Shown here piece by piece: positions 1 to 12,664 of a stretch of DNA of 64,000 nucleotides. Position 1 is the stretch's first letter, and every line of letters starts with the position of its first letter. Below the pieces are notes generated by a model, which made no database searches, was not told where the DNA came from, and saw only the letters and a list, made by a program, of their open reading frames with translations. The stretch is from the NCBI GenBank assembly GCA_014529385.2, contig CM043953.1:85196342-85260341 (forward strand). Direction: 5' to 3'. The stretch is from Adiantum capillus-veneris (Eukaryota > Streptophyta > Polypodiopsida > Polypodiales > Pteridaceae). The position numbers were made by a program, and so were the translations under genes.

Positions 1-268
1 AGGAGAAACTCAAAGACTCCATAGCCACAAACCTCATGAGCTCTCACCAAAGAGTGGTCTCAACAAATGAGGCTATAAACCCTAACTCCATTTACACACT
101 GCCTCTTATACCTAGGGTAAAAATATGCAATGTCTAGGTGCCCAAGGCCTTTAGCGCTCCACATCTTACTAAAAATGCAACCTAGCCACACTAATTGACA
201 TGTTCTTTACACATTCAAGACTCCATTGAGGCCATAACCTAGCTACCTGGCGTTGGCTTAGTTAACAT
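1..268 (-). mobile_element. LTR fragment, family A/I (3' LTR, cut by window edge)
   Basis: On the minus strand this begins TGTTAAC and directly follows a polypurine tract, as a 3' LTR should. It is clearly similar to 44540-44785, including the stretch about contiguous 'tctcaccaaagagtggtctc' and a TATA-like 'aggtataag' (here diverged). The rest of the LTR lies outside the window. Similarity to a second site in the same orientation shows that it is a dispersed repeat; assignment to the element that follows rests on the polypurine tract. Confidence 0.6.
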
Positions 269-283
269 TTCCCCCCTTTTGAT
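269..283 (-). other. Polypurine tract of element A
   Basis: The minus strand reads AAAAGGGGGGAAA directly before TGTTAAC. This is the expected second-strand primer position next to a 3' LTR. The same arrangement (GGAAGGGGGGCA then TGTTAAC) occurs in element H at 34107. Confidence 0.6.
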
Positions 284-1000
284 TTTAGTGCCCATTCTCG
301 GGCACTATTGAAAAGTGTCCGTGGAGGTTGTGGAAGGTTTTTGATGGGTTTTTTTTTTTAATGGGCTATCTTCATTTGTTGATGAGCTTCATTTTGATGT
401 AGCGTCTTCATTGGTCCAAATTTGTTTTTGATGTGAGAGATGAAGACGCATTTGTCCGTTTTATCCACATGTGATGAGGCTTCTGTTTATTCATTAAGAG
501 CATGCACATGGGAAGTAGAATGGTGAAGATCTATATTAGGGTTTGATAATGAATGACCAAAGGGAAAAAACCCAATAAAAGAGTGCCTTTGGGATATGCA
601 CATTATTGGAGTACTTATGATCATGGAGAATATTAATAAATATTGAAGGGATTATTTGTTGATGGATATATAAATACAATGGTAGAAAATATAAGAGGGT
701 AGCTTGATGGAACATTGTTTTGCTTGTTGTAGTTTTCTCAAGGTACATAGGTGGAGGCAAAAAAGAGTGTCTAATGCATATGTATAATGATGGGACATCC
801 TATATGCATACAAAGAAATGCATTGAAAACAATATGTTGTGCAAGTAAGATTTTTAAGGGGTTCCTAAGAAAGAAGGTGTATATATAAAAGCATATGTTG
901 TGAGTTTAGAAGCTGGCACCCCTTTAAGAAGGGGTTTCCTTGTTGAGAATATGTTCTCTCATATTACTGTGCATTGTGCGTTGGACTCTATGTCACGATG
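284..1000 (-). other. 3' non-coding region of element A
   Basis: No convincing reading frame. It lies between the polypurine tract and the decayed coding region of element A and is probably its 3' untranslated part. From about 960 on it aligns by eye with 50480-50720, next to the related element at 50740-52197. Confidence 0.4.
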
Positions 1001-3000
1001 ATTAAGTTAATAGTTTTGACTCTTATGCTCATCTCATCAAGCATAAGCAACACGACTTAGATATGATCAACTCTTCTAGCTTCAGCGTAAGCCTAATAAC
1101 TACGACTCTTAGAACATAGTTTCTTATGACTTGAAGCTTTGGGACTAGTGCTTTGCTCATTTTGTGGCTCAACATCTCGCGACTCTAGCCATGCCTCATG
1201 TAAAAGTAAGCTCAAACCCTCAAAGATAGGATTCTTGAAGGACCAAGTTGGCATTGAAGGTTTCTTTTGCCATACCTGTTTTATTAGCTTTGAATCTCCA
1301 GTTTTGTTGGTTGAATTGTCCTTATTTGATTGTGAAGAGTGCATTGTCTGTTTGATTCTCCAATTAGGCATGTTAAAAGGAGTCTCTGAATGGTTGTAGG
1401 TCTTTGTTGATTGTTTGCATCCGACTATTGACTAGGAGCATTGGAAGACTTAGGAATCAAAATCTATCCATTACCTTCATAGATTCTTTGTAGACTTTGC
1501 CTAGCTTGATCTCTTGAGACCTTTGTGCATTTCTATTGCAATTGCAGTTGGCTTGTGGTTGACTAGTTGCCAATTATTTGTATAGCTTGTGTAGATCGTT
1601 TGTCCAAGAGGAAGATTCTTTGAAATCCATCTTTGTTCTATATCCTCTTGAGAATTGTGGTAGACTTGAGTAGAATTTGGTGTTGTCCTATTGTAATGTC
1701 GCTTCTTAGGTATCGTAGAATGTTGTTGAGATTGATACCTAGTGGGACTTCTTTCTTGGGAGGGTCTTGAATGCACTATGTATGATGTGATCTTTGTTTT
1801 GGCACCCATACCTGTCTATTACCTCTATAGTACTATATTATTCTAAGCTACATTGTGATGCTATCCATCCCATGTGTTTGTCATTTTGTGCTGATATTTT
1901 GCCTTCAATCCAAATTGGATCATTGAATATTACTAAATTGTTCCACTGATTTTGAGTTTTCGTTCACCAATTCTCGTAGCTTGAGTCTTTGCACCAACTT
2001 GAGATAATATTTGACTTTAGTCTTTCCATCCGTATGGGTTTGTAAAAAGTCATGATCTTGCTGATATGTTTTGCCAGTTTCATCTCGATATGCATATGTG
2101 AGCTGGTCACATGCAATTGCCTAAACACTATGGGATTTACTGGCTTTTGGCCTTGACTTGTGGAGATTAGTTGAAACTTTTGTCCTTGATGATCTTCATA
2201 GAAGTACTTGTCTGTAGATTCTATAGGAGTCTCGGTCAACTAGGAACTTCCAACAACCATACAATCTTTGAATGGTTTCTACTTTGAAGAGTTCTTGCTA
2301 GAATTTCTAGGGCTTCTAATTGACACTATGGTTCTTGGTACAAGAGATGAGCTGGAGGGTTTGTAGCCCCCCCCTTCCTAGGGTGATCACTAAAGCTTTC
2401 TCCGTTATGAGAGCACAAAAGTTTTTGGCTATAGTTTTCTCTCATCTCCATGAAGGAATACTGTGTGTAGCATTGTCAATGTTTGGCATCTGCAAACCTT
2501 CTGTTTAGTTTCCTATGTACCTCCGTGAAACATGACATATGACTCCGCAAGTCAATTTGTAGATAGCATTATCTTCCTCTATGCTAGCCAAATTGCCAAC
2601 ATCTTCTTTTATCAAACCTAGCTTTAAGCTATAGACTGCTCCTTCTTGACATTTGTACTACCTTTGAGTTGGTTCTTGGATTATAATTGCTTCTATTGGC
2701 TGATCCGTTGGATGTTCTATTTTTGGGTCTCGAACACTATAATCCATGTACAATGATCCTAATTGCATACGTAGCAACCGTATGGTTTGCTAGCTGGTGT
2801 AGTTGTCTGCATAACCACTTGGATCAATTTTCTACACTTCATCTTTTGAGCTTGAAATACCTAGCTCCACTCAAATCTTGTGGATCTGGCTTTACTCTGA
2901 TCAATAGAATCTTGGAGCTTGATATGCTTTTGCTACTCATTAAACACCTATGGCCTTCTAAATCTGTATACAAAACCTTATCTCCATTGTAGCCATATAG
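1001..3000 (-). pseudogene. Decayed gag/protease-linked coding region, family A/I
   Basis: Short minus-strand frames (1093-1371, 1501-1809, 1964-2239 and open stretches up to about 3000) are parts of one broken coding region. The 1093-1371 piece aligns with the end of the frame at 50740-51429: both carry 'FKN' followed by a similar S-K-A/P-K-x-x tail. Both are followed by the same 3' sequence containing 'cttgaagctttgggacta'. A single RWISK motif near 1640 echoes the W-I/V-P-K modules of the related copies. No reverse transcriptase or integrase motif is visible. The upstream part (2240-3000) is still partly open on the minus strand but not recognisable. Confidence 0.5.
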
Positions 3001-4347
3001 CTTTAAAATTTGCTCTGTTGCACTTGTGCTTATGTTGCCACAACTATTAGCTTGCTTTGGTACACTTGAACCCTTGGCTTGAGTTGAGTCAATGTTGTGC
3101 TTAATGTGTAAAGGTGTCCTTTAGCAAGTTTTGATGTTTCCTGATCAAATTTCTCTAAATTTGGTTTGACAAAACTGCTAGTTCCCAAGCAATTTTTACA
3201 ATTGACTTCTCTCTAGACTCACAAAAGTTGATTAATTCTAGCTTGACTGTATCAAACTTGAATATAGCCCTCTGAGCTGCCTAATCTACAATCCAGTGTG
3301 AGTGGTGCCCCTGTTCGTTCGATCCTATGCCCAATCTACAATGCAATTGCTTGCACTTGCCAATTTATGGCTTGCACAATGACGTCTAGCTGTTGGCATT
3401 CTTTGACTAAGGTGCGGTACAACTTTTCCAAATTGGGCTTGAACATTGATGTTCTTGGCCGAAATGATTAGGTCCGAGCTCCCAAGGTTTTCTCTTGATT
3501 CTAGGTGAAAATCTTAACTCTTACAAGATTTACAACTCAAATTTCTAGTTTTTTAATCGAAATAAGGTGAAAACTTGTCCCCGACCAGCAATTTGGCTTG
3601 TAAACAATGCCCTGACGCCCAAATTTTACTCAAATTCTAGTTTTGAATTGAGTTTTTTGAATGATCATATCCTAGCTCGTTGGCTCTTAACACAACAGCT
3701 CTAATCTCCTTTTTTGAAAAGTAGTTTTGTTTTTAATAAATTTTGAACTCTTCTGCCGCTCAAGACTCAAGGTTCGGCTTCAATTTGGTCTTATCCTCAC
3801 TTTTTTTGTCTTTCCTTGCACGACTCATTCGAGGTGTGATCACCTCCATGTGGATTTTTTTATTTTCTTGGCACCTTTTTCTTTATTTATTTATTATTTT
3901 TTTGTGATGTTTTTGAAATTCATGTGATTTTTTATAAAAGTTTTTGGGTTTTTTAAATGGATTTTAAAGGAATTTTTTTTAATTATTTTCTTTTCTTTAT
4001 CAAATTTTTTGTATTATTTCCCTTTTTGGTTGTTATTTAATTTTCTTTTTCAAAAATTTATTTGTTTTTTCTTTTCTTTTCTTTTCTTTTTTTGTTTTTT
4101 TGCTAATTAGCTAAACTAAATAATGTATTAAATTCAATTAAAATAAAACTAACCTTTTACTAATGAAAACTTACCTGCCTTTTAAGCTTATTGGAGATGA
4201 TGATGGCAATGATTGCAGCGACCAACTGCAGGTATGTGGACCTTCTCTAGCACAAAAATCGGGTATCTACAGGTGGATTGACCCCGACATATGGAGCAGC
4301 AGCAACACGGGAAGAGGAGAGCGCCATTGCACCAGCAAGCGCAGCAT
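3001..4347. other. AT- and T-rich stretch without gene
   Basis: No supported gene. 3000-3700 may be further decayed element A sequence. 3700-4140 is strongly T-rich on this strand with runs of up to nine T. A short open frame at 4163-4489 is an artefact of the GA repeat that follows. Confidence 0.5.
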
Positions 4348-5118
<771 letters not shown>

Positions 5119-5476
5119 TACTACAAGAGGTTCTTCATAGTAGCGACGCTAGCAGTGCGACACTCAAATGTGAAAATCCATGGCGTCCCTATGCTGAGAT
5201 GTTAAGCTGTTGTGAATTGCTACAACTCAACAAGAGGCAAAGGGGTTTTGTCGACTACATGCATTTTCATGTACAGGTGGGTGTGTAGATTTCTCGTACC
5301 CACAAATATAGTCATTGACCAATAAAGACGAGATTATAACTTTGTGGTTCTGATCTCCGTACACCTCTAGACCGAGGTGTGTGGGGATCAGACATGGCTA
5401 GAGAATTTGAGGTAGTTTAATTTACAGTGTGATCTATGGTTTCTTGATTGTCAGGAATATTAAGAGAGAAAGAGAT

Positions 5477-5573
5477 AAGAGACGGAGGATGCCAATAGAA
5501 GATTGAATTTATATTCATGTTATGATAAGAGACGGAGGATGCCAATAGAAGATTGAATTTATATTCATGTTAT
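5477..5573. repeat. Tandem duplication, 50-bp period
   Basis: 'gacggaggatgccaatag' and the following bases occur at 5481 and again at 5531 with the same downstream sequence. It lies in the 5' leader of the TNP2 pseudogene. The complete CACTA has only one copy here, so the duplication is specific to this copy. Confidence 0.85.
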
Positions 5574-5591
5574 AAGGTTTTTACATTCATT

Positions 5592-7313
5592 ATGAGTAGT
5601 AACGATGATGTGCGGCAGTCCACCCAAAACGCCTATCTCTCAACAAGGATCTTATGTCCTTGTAATCAATGCAAACATGCTATGCGACGGACAAGACGTA
5701 TGTCTTTGCAGCACGTTTGTGAATTTGGTGAGTTTAATCCATCTATTATAGATCAAGATGTTGCCAATAACAACTCGTCGGACTCTGACACTGGCCAACA
5801 GACAGCAATCTTGCAACCCAATAGATGTGTTCGTAGGAGTTTTGGTCAAGAAGCATACATGAGGCCACAAGATGTAGCTTCTGACAGCTCGAGGGGTGAT
5901 CATGCAGACCACATTCCTAACGAGCCTATGTTTGAGCCCGAGATCAATGAAATGATCGAGACGATCATAGATATAGAATGGCTTATCTATGAATACATGA
6001 AAAGTGAAGCCGATACGCCATTGTATGTTGGAGCATGTGTGTCTAGATTTAAGACGCTCTTGATTCTTCCCAACATGCAGGCAAAGTTTTGATGGAGTGA
6101 CACTAGCGTCACAACACTTTTTAGGTGATCGATTTCAATGTGTTTACTTCAATAAAAAACTCTAAATGTATAATGATCTGATAGATTACTTACACAAGTG
6201 TACCGCATTTTTTTTTGTTCTGTAGATTGCTCAAAGAGCACATACTTTCCAGCTGATAATGTGATGCCAGATTCAAGAGAGGAAGCAAGAAAGATCTTGC
6301 AAAACTTGGGGATGGATTACAATTCTATTCACGCTTGCCCTAACGACTGTATTCTTTTCTGAGGGGAATACATAGACATGGAGAAGTGTCCAAAATGTGA
6401 TTTCGAGAGGTATCAAGTAGATCTCCACGGATAAAAAATTCTGTAGAATGTTTTGTGACACTTTTTTGTGTTGCCTTGCATCAAACATTTCTTTCAATGT
6501 AAGTCCATGGCCTCCCTAGCATCATGGCACAAGGAGAATAGATCTTCGGATGGTGTTCTATGGATTCCTGCTGATTACACGGCTTGGAAGCATATAGAAG
6601 ACACATGGCCGGATTTTTCCAGGGAAGCTCAATATTAGCACCTCGGCCTGGCTATGGATGGCATAAATCCATTTGGTCAGAGGCCAACATCTTACAGTGT
6701 ATGGACAGTTGTCATCGTCAACTACAATATTCCCACGTGGTTGACTACCAAGAAGGGGCACCTGTTTCTAAGCTTGATTGTCTCGGGCGGTATAAACTGA
6801 AGAATATGGATATGTATCTTCGTCAACTACTGGAAGAGCTACAACAATTGTGGATTGGCATAGAAATGATGGATATGAGATGACATCGACCCAATGCCTT
6901 GATCAGAGTCATTCTAATGTGGAACGTGCATGATTATCACGGACTAACAGAACTCTCAAGTGATATATACTCAAACTCAAATTAACACTATAAACCTTGG
7001 TTTTTCTCAAGCTTATCCATTGTCATATGTATACATGTAGGGCTTCAAACAAGCAGATACAGAGCATGTGTCACATGTGGACCTAAGCTTAATGCACGTC
7101 GAGCACCCTCACTAAAGAAGAAAATCTATGAAGTTCATCACGCACATCTTCCAAAGAATCACGAGTTACGCGATGTTTTTTTGGGAAGAGAGCCAGCGAG
7201 GATGTCTTCTTGAGCATGGTTAGAGCAAAGAGAGATGTGTGATTATGGTTTGCCCCCAGGGATGAAAAAACTCTCTCTATGGGGTATGAGTCACCACGTG
7301 GACTTTTGTACAT
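5592..7313 (+). pseudogene. TNP2-like CACTA transposase, decayed
   Basis: TNP2 is the transposase of En/Spm-type elements. Exon 1 (5592 to about 6125) starts MSSND and carries a CPCNQCKH motif typical of the transposase-associated N-terminal region. It is followed by a GTGATC donor and an acceptor near 6224. Exon 2 (about 6225-6960) keeps the YNSIHACPNDCI segment and the KW-type region near 6590 but has stops (for example a TGA at 6361) and frameshifts. Exon 3 (about 7039-7290) has the 'CGPKLNARRAPS' block in a broken frame. The C-terminal half with the rest of the transposase is missing, as in the copy at 12665-14821. Confidence 0.75.
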
Positions 7314-7427
7314 TCTTGTCTATATGTTATATTTGAGAAATTTAAATTGTGATTAATCAAATTATAACGTTCAAATTTCCTTCTTTATTTATCATTAAGA
7401 TTTAATGTTCATGTGTTTAAGGTAGGT

Positions 7428-8390
7428 ATGGACGATGATCAGTTTCTTTCTTCTTTGTCATCCGAGCAGAGGATGTGGTACGAGGAGCTTCATGGCTCTG
7501 GAGCACCATCGCATAATTCCACTCCTTCCGCATCTCCCTCTGTTTTGGATTGATCAGTGCGCTTCGAGAGTTTTGTGTCGAGTAGACAGTCTCCACACTC
7601 TTCTAGGCACCAACACTCTAGTGGTGGCGATGGTGGTTGCTATAAAGATATCGTCGTTGATGCTTCGATACCGCCTCGTAGTCGACAAGGCTCATTACCT
7701 TCCCCTTTTTATTGCCTGCCCACACACCAACCACGACATCACCATCTACTCCAGGTTTTGCATGAATATCGGTTGTTCCTGGCTACACAACACTCGCTAC
7801 TCCTCCAAGAGTCACCCAGTCGACACTCCTCGCTTCGGGACCTAGACTCTAGTGGGGACACCTATCGTTTGTACCTCCATTATGACGCCACTCAAGACCC
7901 CTGGCAAGACACCCACGTTCATGCGTCACAGACAAGAGGGCTTACCATACTCGATCGACATCAGCGGCGACATCATCTTGAATGACGACGGCAAGAAGGT
8001 AATCTCGCGCATGCGCGGCCTTTGCTCTCAGGTGTTTTGACACTACATACTAAAAACTTGTAATGAAGTGCCAAATGAATTAAAAGAAAGAGTCATCAGC
8101 ATGCTACATAACGAGTTTTCCGTGTAAAGTCAGGATGAGCGCTTCAATGAAGACCTAATGAAGGTGCGGATGCATGAATGCTACAAGCACAAGCGTTATT
8201 AAGTGCAAAAAGCAGTAAAGCATGGGTGAAATAGGCCAGATTGGCTGGCCAAAGAAGATTGGAAGAATGAAATGCAAAGCACCGCGTAAGAACCTTGATA
8301 AGTGAAAGCAACAAAAGGAGGCAGCCAAAGCACGAGTAGAGGTAGGGAGCTCGCAGCACTTGGGGAGCTGTGGGTGGGCATCATTTATGT
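7428..8390 (+). pseudogene. CACTA second gene (Transposase_24-like), decayed
   Basis: Starts with ATG at about 7429 (MDDDQFLSSLSSEQ) and follows the same course as the intact frame at 11040-12083: a serine-rich N-terminus, a proline/threonine-rich repeat region (TPLKTPGKTP), then GDIILNDDGKKVISRMRGL. The protein is broken by stops near 7552, 8038 and 8126 and by several more up to 8300. The family is the plant transposase found next to TNP2 in CACTA elements. Its role is presumed to be binding of subterminal repeats, from family knowledge only. Confidence 0.7.
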
Positions 8391-8519
8391 TGTAACTATT
8401 ACATTTTGGTCAAAGCTTAACAATCAAGTGATTTTGCCTATGATGTGTATAATTTTGTCGTTGTATTACTTTTGTCAATTCATTTTCATCAAAATACTTT
8501 TGTCAGTTTTGCATCTTGA

Positions 8520-8541
8520 TGTTGACGATGGAAGAAGACCA

Positions 8542-8584
<43 letters not shown>

Positions 8585-8701
8585 GACTCCAGATCTGCAA
8601 ACCCAAAGTGTATGGACAGCATACACTGAGTACACATATATAGTGGGGACTCCTAGCTATATATAGCATAAGTATGGGCTCTCTATATAGCTCCATTGAC
8701 A
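8520..8701 (-). mobile_element. Element G, 3' LTR
   Basis: About 182 bp, TG...CA on both strands. It carries a (GA)n tract (8547-8582) that is a CT-rich leader on the transcribed strand, and TATA-like 'ctatatata' sequences. To its right a purine-rich 'gagcagggatg' on the minus strand may be the polypurine tract. Confidence 0.5.
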
Positions 8702-9184
8702 TCCCTGCTCAAATAAGAGCCCCCAACTGTTGTTGAAAATACCCTTGGGGGCACAAGGAAAAAACCCAAAGCACTATATAGATTCATTGTTGTATTAATA
8801 AATTTTCAAATTTACAAAATATGTTCTTGTGGAACTACATCACTCCATAATAATTTCATAAAAGCAGGAGCTACATAACTCCTATTTATACAATGTGCTC
8901 TTTCAAGCATATTTGGAAGTTTGATAACCCTATACATACAATTGAATTGATGCAAATTCCATGGTAGATCGATAAACTTCAATATCTTTGAGTAGCTTCA
9001 ATATGGAGAGGTCATTGTACATGCTGCTTGACGTGACTTTTATCCTGTAAACAACATTAACTCAAGAAACATATTGAACTTTGGAGGTTAGAAATAACCA
9101 CATCAAATTGTCCTTAGAGACAGTTCACAATGCCACTCTATAGAAGACACAGAAACAAATAATGATTCCACAGGTACATATAAC
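8702..9184. other. Internal region of element G without gene
   Basis: No coding signal recognised on either strand between the 3' LTR and the minisatellite. Confidence 0.4.
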
Positions 9185-9760
9185 AAGAACATGACAAAAG
9201 TGCAACGAGACAATACCAACCATAGCACCAATGACGAGGAAGATGCAATGAGACGATAACAATCATAGCACCAACGACGACGAGGGTGCAATATGACAAT
9301 AACAACCATAGCACCATGACGACAGGGTGCAATATGGTGATAAAAACCATAGCACTAAGAAGACAAGGGTGCAATAAAACAATAACAACCATAGCATCAA
9401 TGACAAGGAGGGTGCAATGAGACGATAACAAATATAGCACCAACGACGAGGGTGAAATATGACAATAACAACCATAGCACCATGACAAGGAGGGTGAAAT
9501 ATGATGATAGCAACCATAGCACAATGACAACAAGGAAGTAATGCTAACAACCATAGCACAAATGATGACATGGGTGCAATATGACAATAACAATCATAGC
9601 ACCATGACGAGGAGGGTGCAATATGGCAATAACAACCATAGCACCATGACGACAAGGAAGTAATGAGACACTAACAAACATAGTGCCATGAGATATCAAG
9701 GCAGTAATACCAATTATAAGGGTGTAATATGATGATAACAAGCATAGCACCGAGCTCAAC
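9185..9760. repeat. Minisatellite, about 13 imperfect units of roughly 44 bp
   Basis: The unit is built around 'gggtgcaatatgacaataac' plus 'aaccatagcaccatgacgac', with many substitutions and a few shortened units. Because the unit length is close to a multiple of three, the minus strand has long open frames (9138-9593, 9263-9655) whose residues repeat about every 15 (for example WCYGCYCHIAP). I regard these as repeat-driven rather than genes. Confidence 0.85.
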
Positions 9761-10140
9761 ACCAGGATCCCAAGTACACTTAAATTTTGTGAGTAATGGG
9801 AGGTAATCTATCACATCATCAAGAAAACTATTAGTAAAGACGTGATGTAGAATTATGGAAATCTTTAGTAAAGCCATGAACTATAATTATCAATGGACCA
9901 AGCATAAGTGAAAAACTCCACCAATGATGACATAACAACAATCATATAGTCAAGATCTAAGGCGGCCGGATAGCACAAGGCCCCGCAATGATGATGCTAC
10001 TATGCAATCAAACCATTGGCATATGATGAACGAGTGACATATTATTTCAACATCTATGTCATTAATAACGCACATAAAATAAAGAGTCAAGAGAAACCAA
10101 CCCTACTACTGGATGCTATAATGTTCATAGAATTTAAATG
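9761..10140. other. Internal region of element G left of the CACTA
   Basis: No gene seen. It ends in ATG (10138-10140), one half of the target duplication of the CACTA element. Element G resumes at 17004. Confidence 0.45.
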
Positions 10141-10395
10141 CACTACAAGAGGTTGTGTGCTCTTGTGATGCTATTAGCGACGGAAATACACTAGGTTTTT
10201 ATAACCCCCGGCGTCGCTAATAGCGTCGCTACGAGAGCGTCGCTATATGCGTCACTATAGGCGTCACTATAGGCGTCGCTATATAGAGACGGTCATAGCG
10301 ACGGTCATAGCGATGTTTACACAGAAGTCTATAGCGACGCTCATAGCCACGCTACAGAGCCATAAATAGCGACGGTTATAGCGACGCCCGAGAGA
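10141..10395. repeat. CACTA left terminus and subterminal repeats
   Basis: The terminal 12 bp are followed, from about 10175, by many copies of GCGTCGCTA and its inverse TAGCGACG, spaced every 10 to 20 bp. In characterised CACTA elements such subterminal motifs bind the element's accessory protein; here this is inferred from family knowledge. Confidence 0.9.
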
Positions 10396-10742
10396 AATTT
10401 TTTTTGGTGACAAGGCATTGAATGCCTAGCCACCCATCAACCATATTGTACTTGATTCACTTTTTAAAAAAAGTGCAAGGGTAGATAATAGACCCAAAAT
10501 AGTCACCCACAAGACGCATTGTTTGCCAAATTGACAAGCGTAAAATTGACAATTGTACACATCATAGGCAAAATGAATTGATTGGCAAATGTAATAATGA
10601 CAATTGTACAACATCATAGGCATAAAGAATTGATTGGCAAAATGAACTGCGGTGATAAATGTAATAATATGCATGGTTCAAAAAGACGTATAAAATCCGT
10701 CTCATGATACATAAGCTATGAGAAACCCTAAACTAATGCTAT

Positions 10743-12083
10743 CTAGCTACGGCTAAACTGACGTCGTCTAGTCAGACGTCTCATCGCGTCCAAGCGGCGT
10801 ATCTGTCGGATTCTGCAAAAAAAGACAATAAGACAGCTTTCAGTAAGTATAAACATATAACGACATTTATAAAACAATACAAAAAATAGAAAAGAGTAAA
10901 CCCTAATACTAACCATGCCGCCGCGAGAACTGAGAATGTCCATCAGGGCGTTTAAGCCCTTCCTGCCTGCGTACTCGCACTCGTAGGGTGTGGGATCACG
11001 TCCTGTCATCGACCACTGTCAAAACATACAAAGATTTCATTATGCTAGAATTAAAAAACTCATAAACCCTAAACTATCGAACATAAAGAGCAATGCGAAA
11101 ACACTTACAAAATCGGCCTCAAATGATGCCCATCCACCGCTCCCCAAGTGGTGCGAGCTCCCTGTCTCTACTCGCACTCTGGTTGCATCCTTTTGTTGCT
11201 TCCACTTGTCGGGATTCTCGCGCGCTGCTTTCTTCGCATTCTTCCAATCTTCTTTGGCCAGCCAAATTGGCCTGTTCCACCCATGCTTGATTGCTTTTTG
11301 CACTTCGGAACGCTTGTGTTTGCAGTATTCGCGCATTCGAATCTTCATTAGGTCTTCATTGAAGCGCTGATCCCGTGTTGGAACGGGAAACTCATCATGA
11401 AGTATGCTGATGACTCTTCTTTTTAAATCACTTGGTACTTCACTCCATTTGTTTAGTATGTAGTGTCTAAACAGCTGAGAGTAAAGACCACGCATGCGCG
11501 AGATCACCTTGTTGCCATCATCATCCATGATGATGCCGCCGCTGAAGTCGACGGAGTAAGGCAAGTCCTCTGGCCGGTGACGTGTGAACCTGGGTGTCCC
11601 GGCAGGGGTCTCTAGCGGCGTGTCGATGGGGGTATGGACGTCAGGTGTCTCCACCGACGTCTGGGCCCCAAAGCGAGGAGTGTCGAGTGGGGTGGCTCCT
11701 GGCGGAGTAGGTAGAGGTGTGTAGCTGCTAGGAAGAGTCAGCCGCGCAAAACCTGGCGTAGATGGCGATGTTGTGGCTGGTGTGGGGGCGGGCAAAGAAG
11801 GGGAGGGTAAAGAGCCTCGTCGAACATGAGGCGGTGTGGAGGCATCGGCGGCGGAATCCCCACAACAACCGCCACCGCCACCGCCACCACTAGAGCGCCG
11901 GTGTCTAGACGAGTGTGAAGCTCGTCTCATTGACGCCGAAGCTTCGGAGCGCGCCGAATGCTCCGAAAGAGAGGGAGATGCGGATGGAGTAGGAACGCGC
12001 GATGATGCGCCAGAGCGATGACGCTCCACGTACCACTGTCTCTGCTGCGGTGACAAAGAAGAAAGAAACTCCTCATCATCCAT
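10743..12083 (-). CDS. CACTA second gene, Transposase_24-like (TnpA-position) protein
   Basis: The start is taken at ATG 12083 (MDDEEFLSSLSPQQ) because the decayed homologue at 7429 begins the same way; an open frame continues upstream only because of a duplication. Order of parts: a serine/arginine-rich N-terminus, glycine run, a proline- and threonine-rich region (TPLETPAGTP), then GGIIMDDDGNKVISRMRG and a basic helical C-terminal part rich in W, K and R (VQKAIKHGWNRP, LAKEDWKNAKKAA). The latter is typical of the plant transposase family PF03004. Two further short exons are likely: a donor GTAAGTG near 11105 and acceptor near 11021, then a donor near 10916 and acceptor near 10814. No stop breaks the main exon. 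Presumed role: binding of subterminal repeats together with TNP2. It has the same order as in the plus-strand copy at 5592-8390. Confidence 0.7.
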
Positions 12084-12450
12084 ACCTGCATTAAACACAC
12101 GAATATTTAAACTTAATATTGAATGAATAGAGTAGACAATGACGGGGGGGGCACGGCGGAATCCCCACAACAACCGCCCCCAAAACAAGCACCGCCGACC
12201 ACGCGCGGAATGTCTAGACGAGTGTGAAGCTCGTCTCATTGACGCCGAAGCTTCGGAGCGCGCCGAATGCTCCGAAAGAGAGGGAGATGCGGATGGAGTA
12301 GGAACGCGCGATGATGCGCCAGAGCGATGACGCTCCACGTACCACTGTCTCTGCTGCGGTGACAAAGAAGAAAGAAACTCCTCATCATCCATACCTGCAT
12401 TAAACACACGAATATTTAAACTTAATATTGAATGAATAGAGTAGACAATG
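11850..12450. repeat. Tandem duplication of the 5' end of the second CACTA gene
   Basis: Sequence from about 11854 to 12145 recurs at 12159-12454, offset about 305-309 bp, covering the start codon, the upstream acceptor region and the first 60 codons. The junction near 12140 has a run of eight G. The repeated copies are almost identical, so the event is recent relative to element decay. Two alternative starts result (12083 and 12392), and the frame stays open through both. Confidence 0.9.
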
Positions 12451-12664
12451 ACGCAAAGACCATTAAATACAATGACGTAATGATGCATATAAATACAATG
12501 ACGCAATGAATTGAGTGATAGAAGAGGCAAGTCGAAAACTCAGAATTTTCAATCAAAAGATGTGAGCACGAGTAGAAAAGAGCGTTATACACCATGGAAG
12601 GTACTTAGAGAGCCAGAGCTTTTACAACACGGAGCAAAATTGTTCAAATACAATATTTGTGGCT

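Larger units (their letters stand above)
5119..8519 (+). mobile_element. Decayed CACTA (En/Spm) transposon, 5' part, same family as 10141-17003
   Basis: It starts TACTACAAGAGG, one base from the family terminus CACTACAAGAGG, followed by a 'tagcgacgctagc' subterminal motif. From about 5170 it aligns in inverse orientation with the left part of the gene region of the complete element (both carry the 'gatctccgtacacctctagaccgag'-type segment, plus the TNP2 and ORF2 genes). It lacks the 1.7-kb block with the HMA fragment that the complete element has between terminus and TNP2. It breaks off at 8519, where element G is inserted. The matching 3' subterminal piece is at 17990-18190. Confidence 0.7.

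Noticed and set aside
9138-9655. Cys/Tyr-rich proteins of 130-150 residues
   Set aside because: Periodic output of the 44-bp minisatellite in more than one frame; no start context or similarity.
9185-9760. CRISPR-like array
   Set aside because: Units are contiguous and degenerate with no distinct repeat and spacer parts, and the context is plant transposon DNA.
10426-10674. Minus-strand frame near the CACTA left end
   Set aside because: Lies between the subterminal repeats and the last exon of the second gene, no match to any CACTA protein, rich in repeats of 'gcaaatgtaataatgacaat'.
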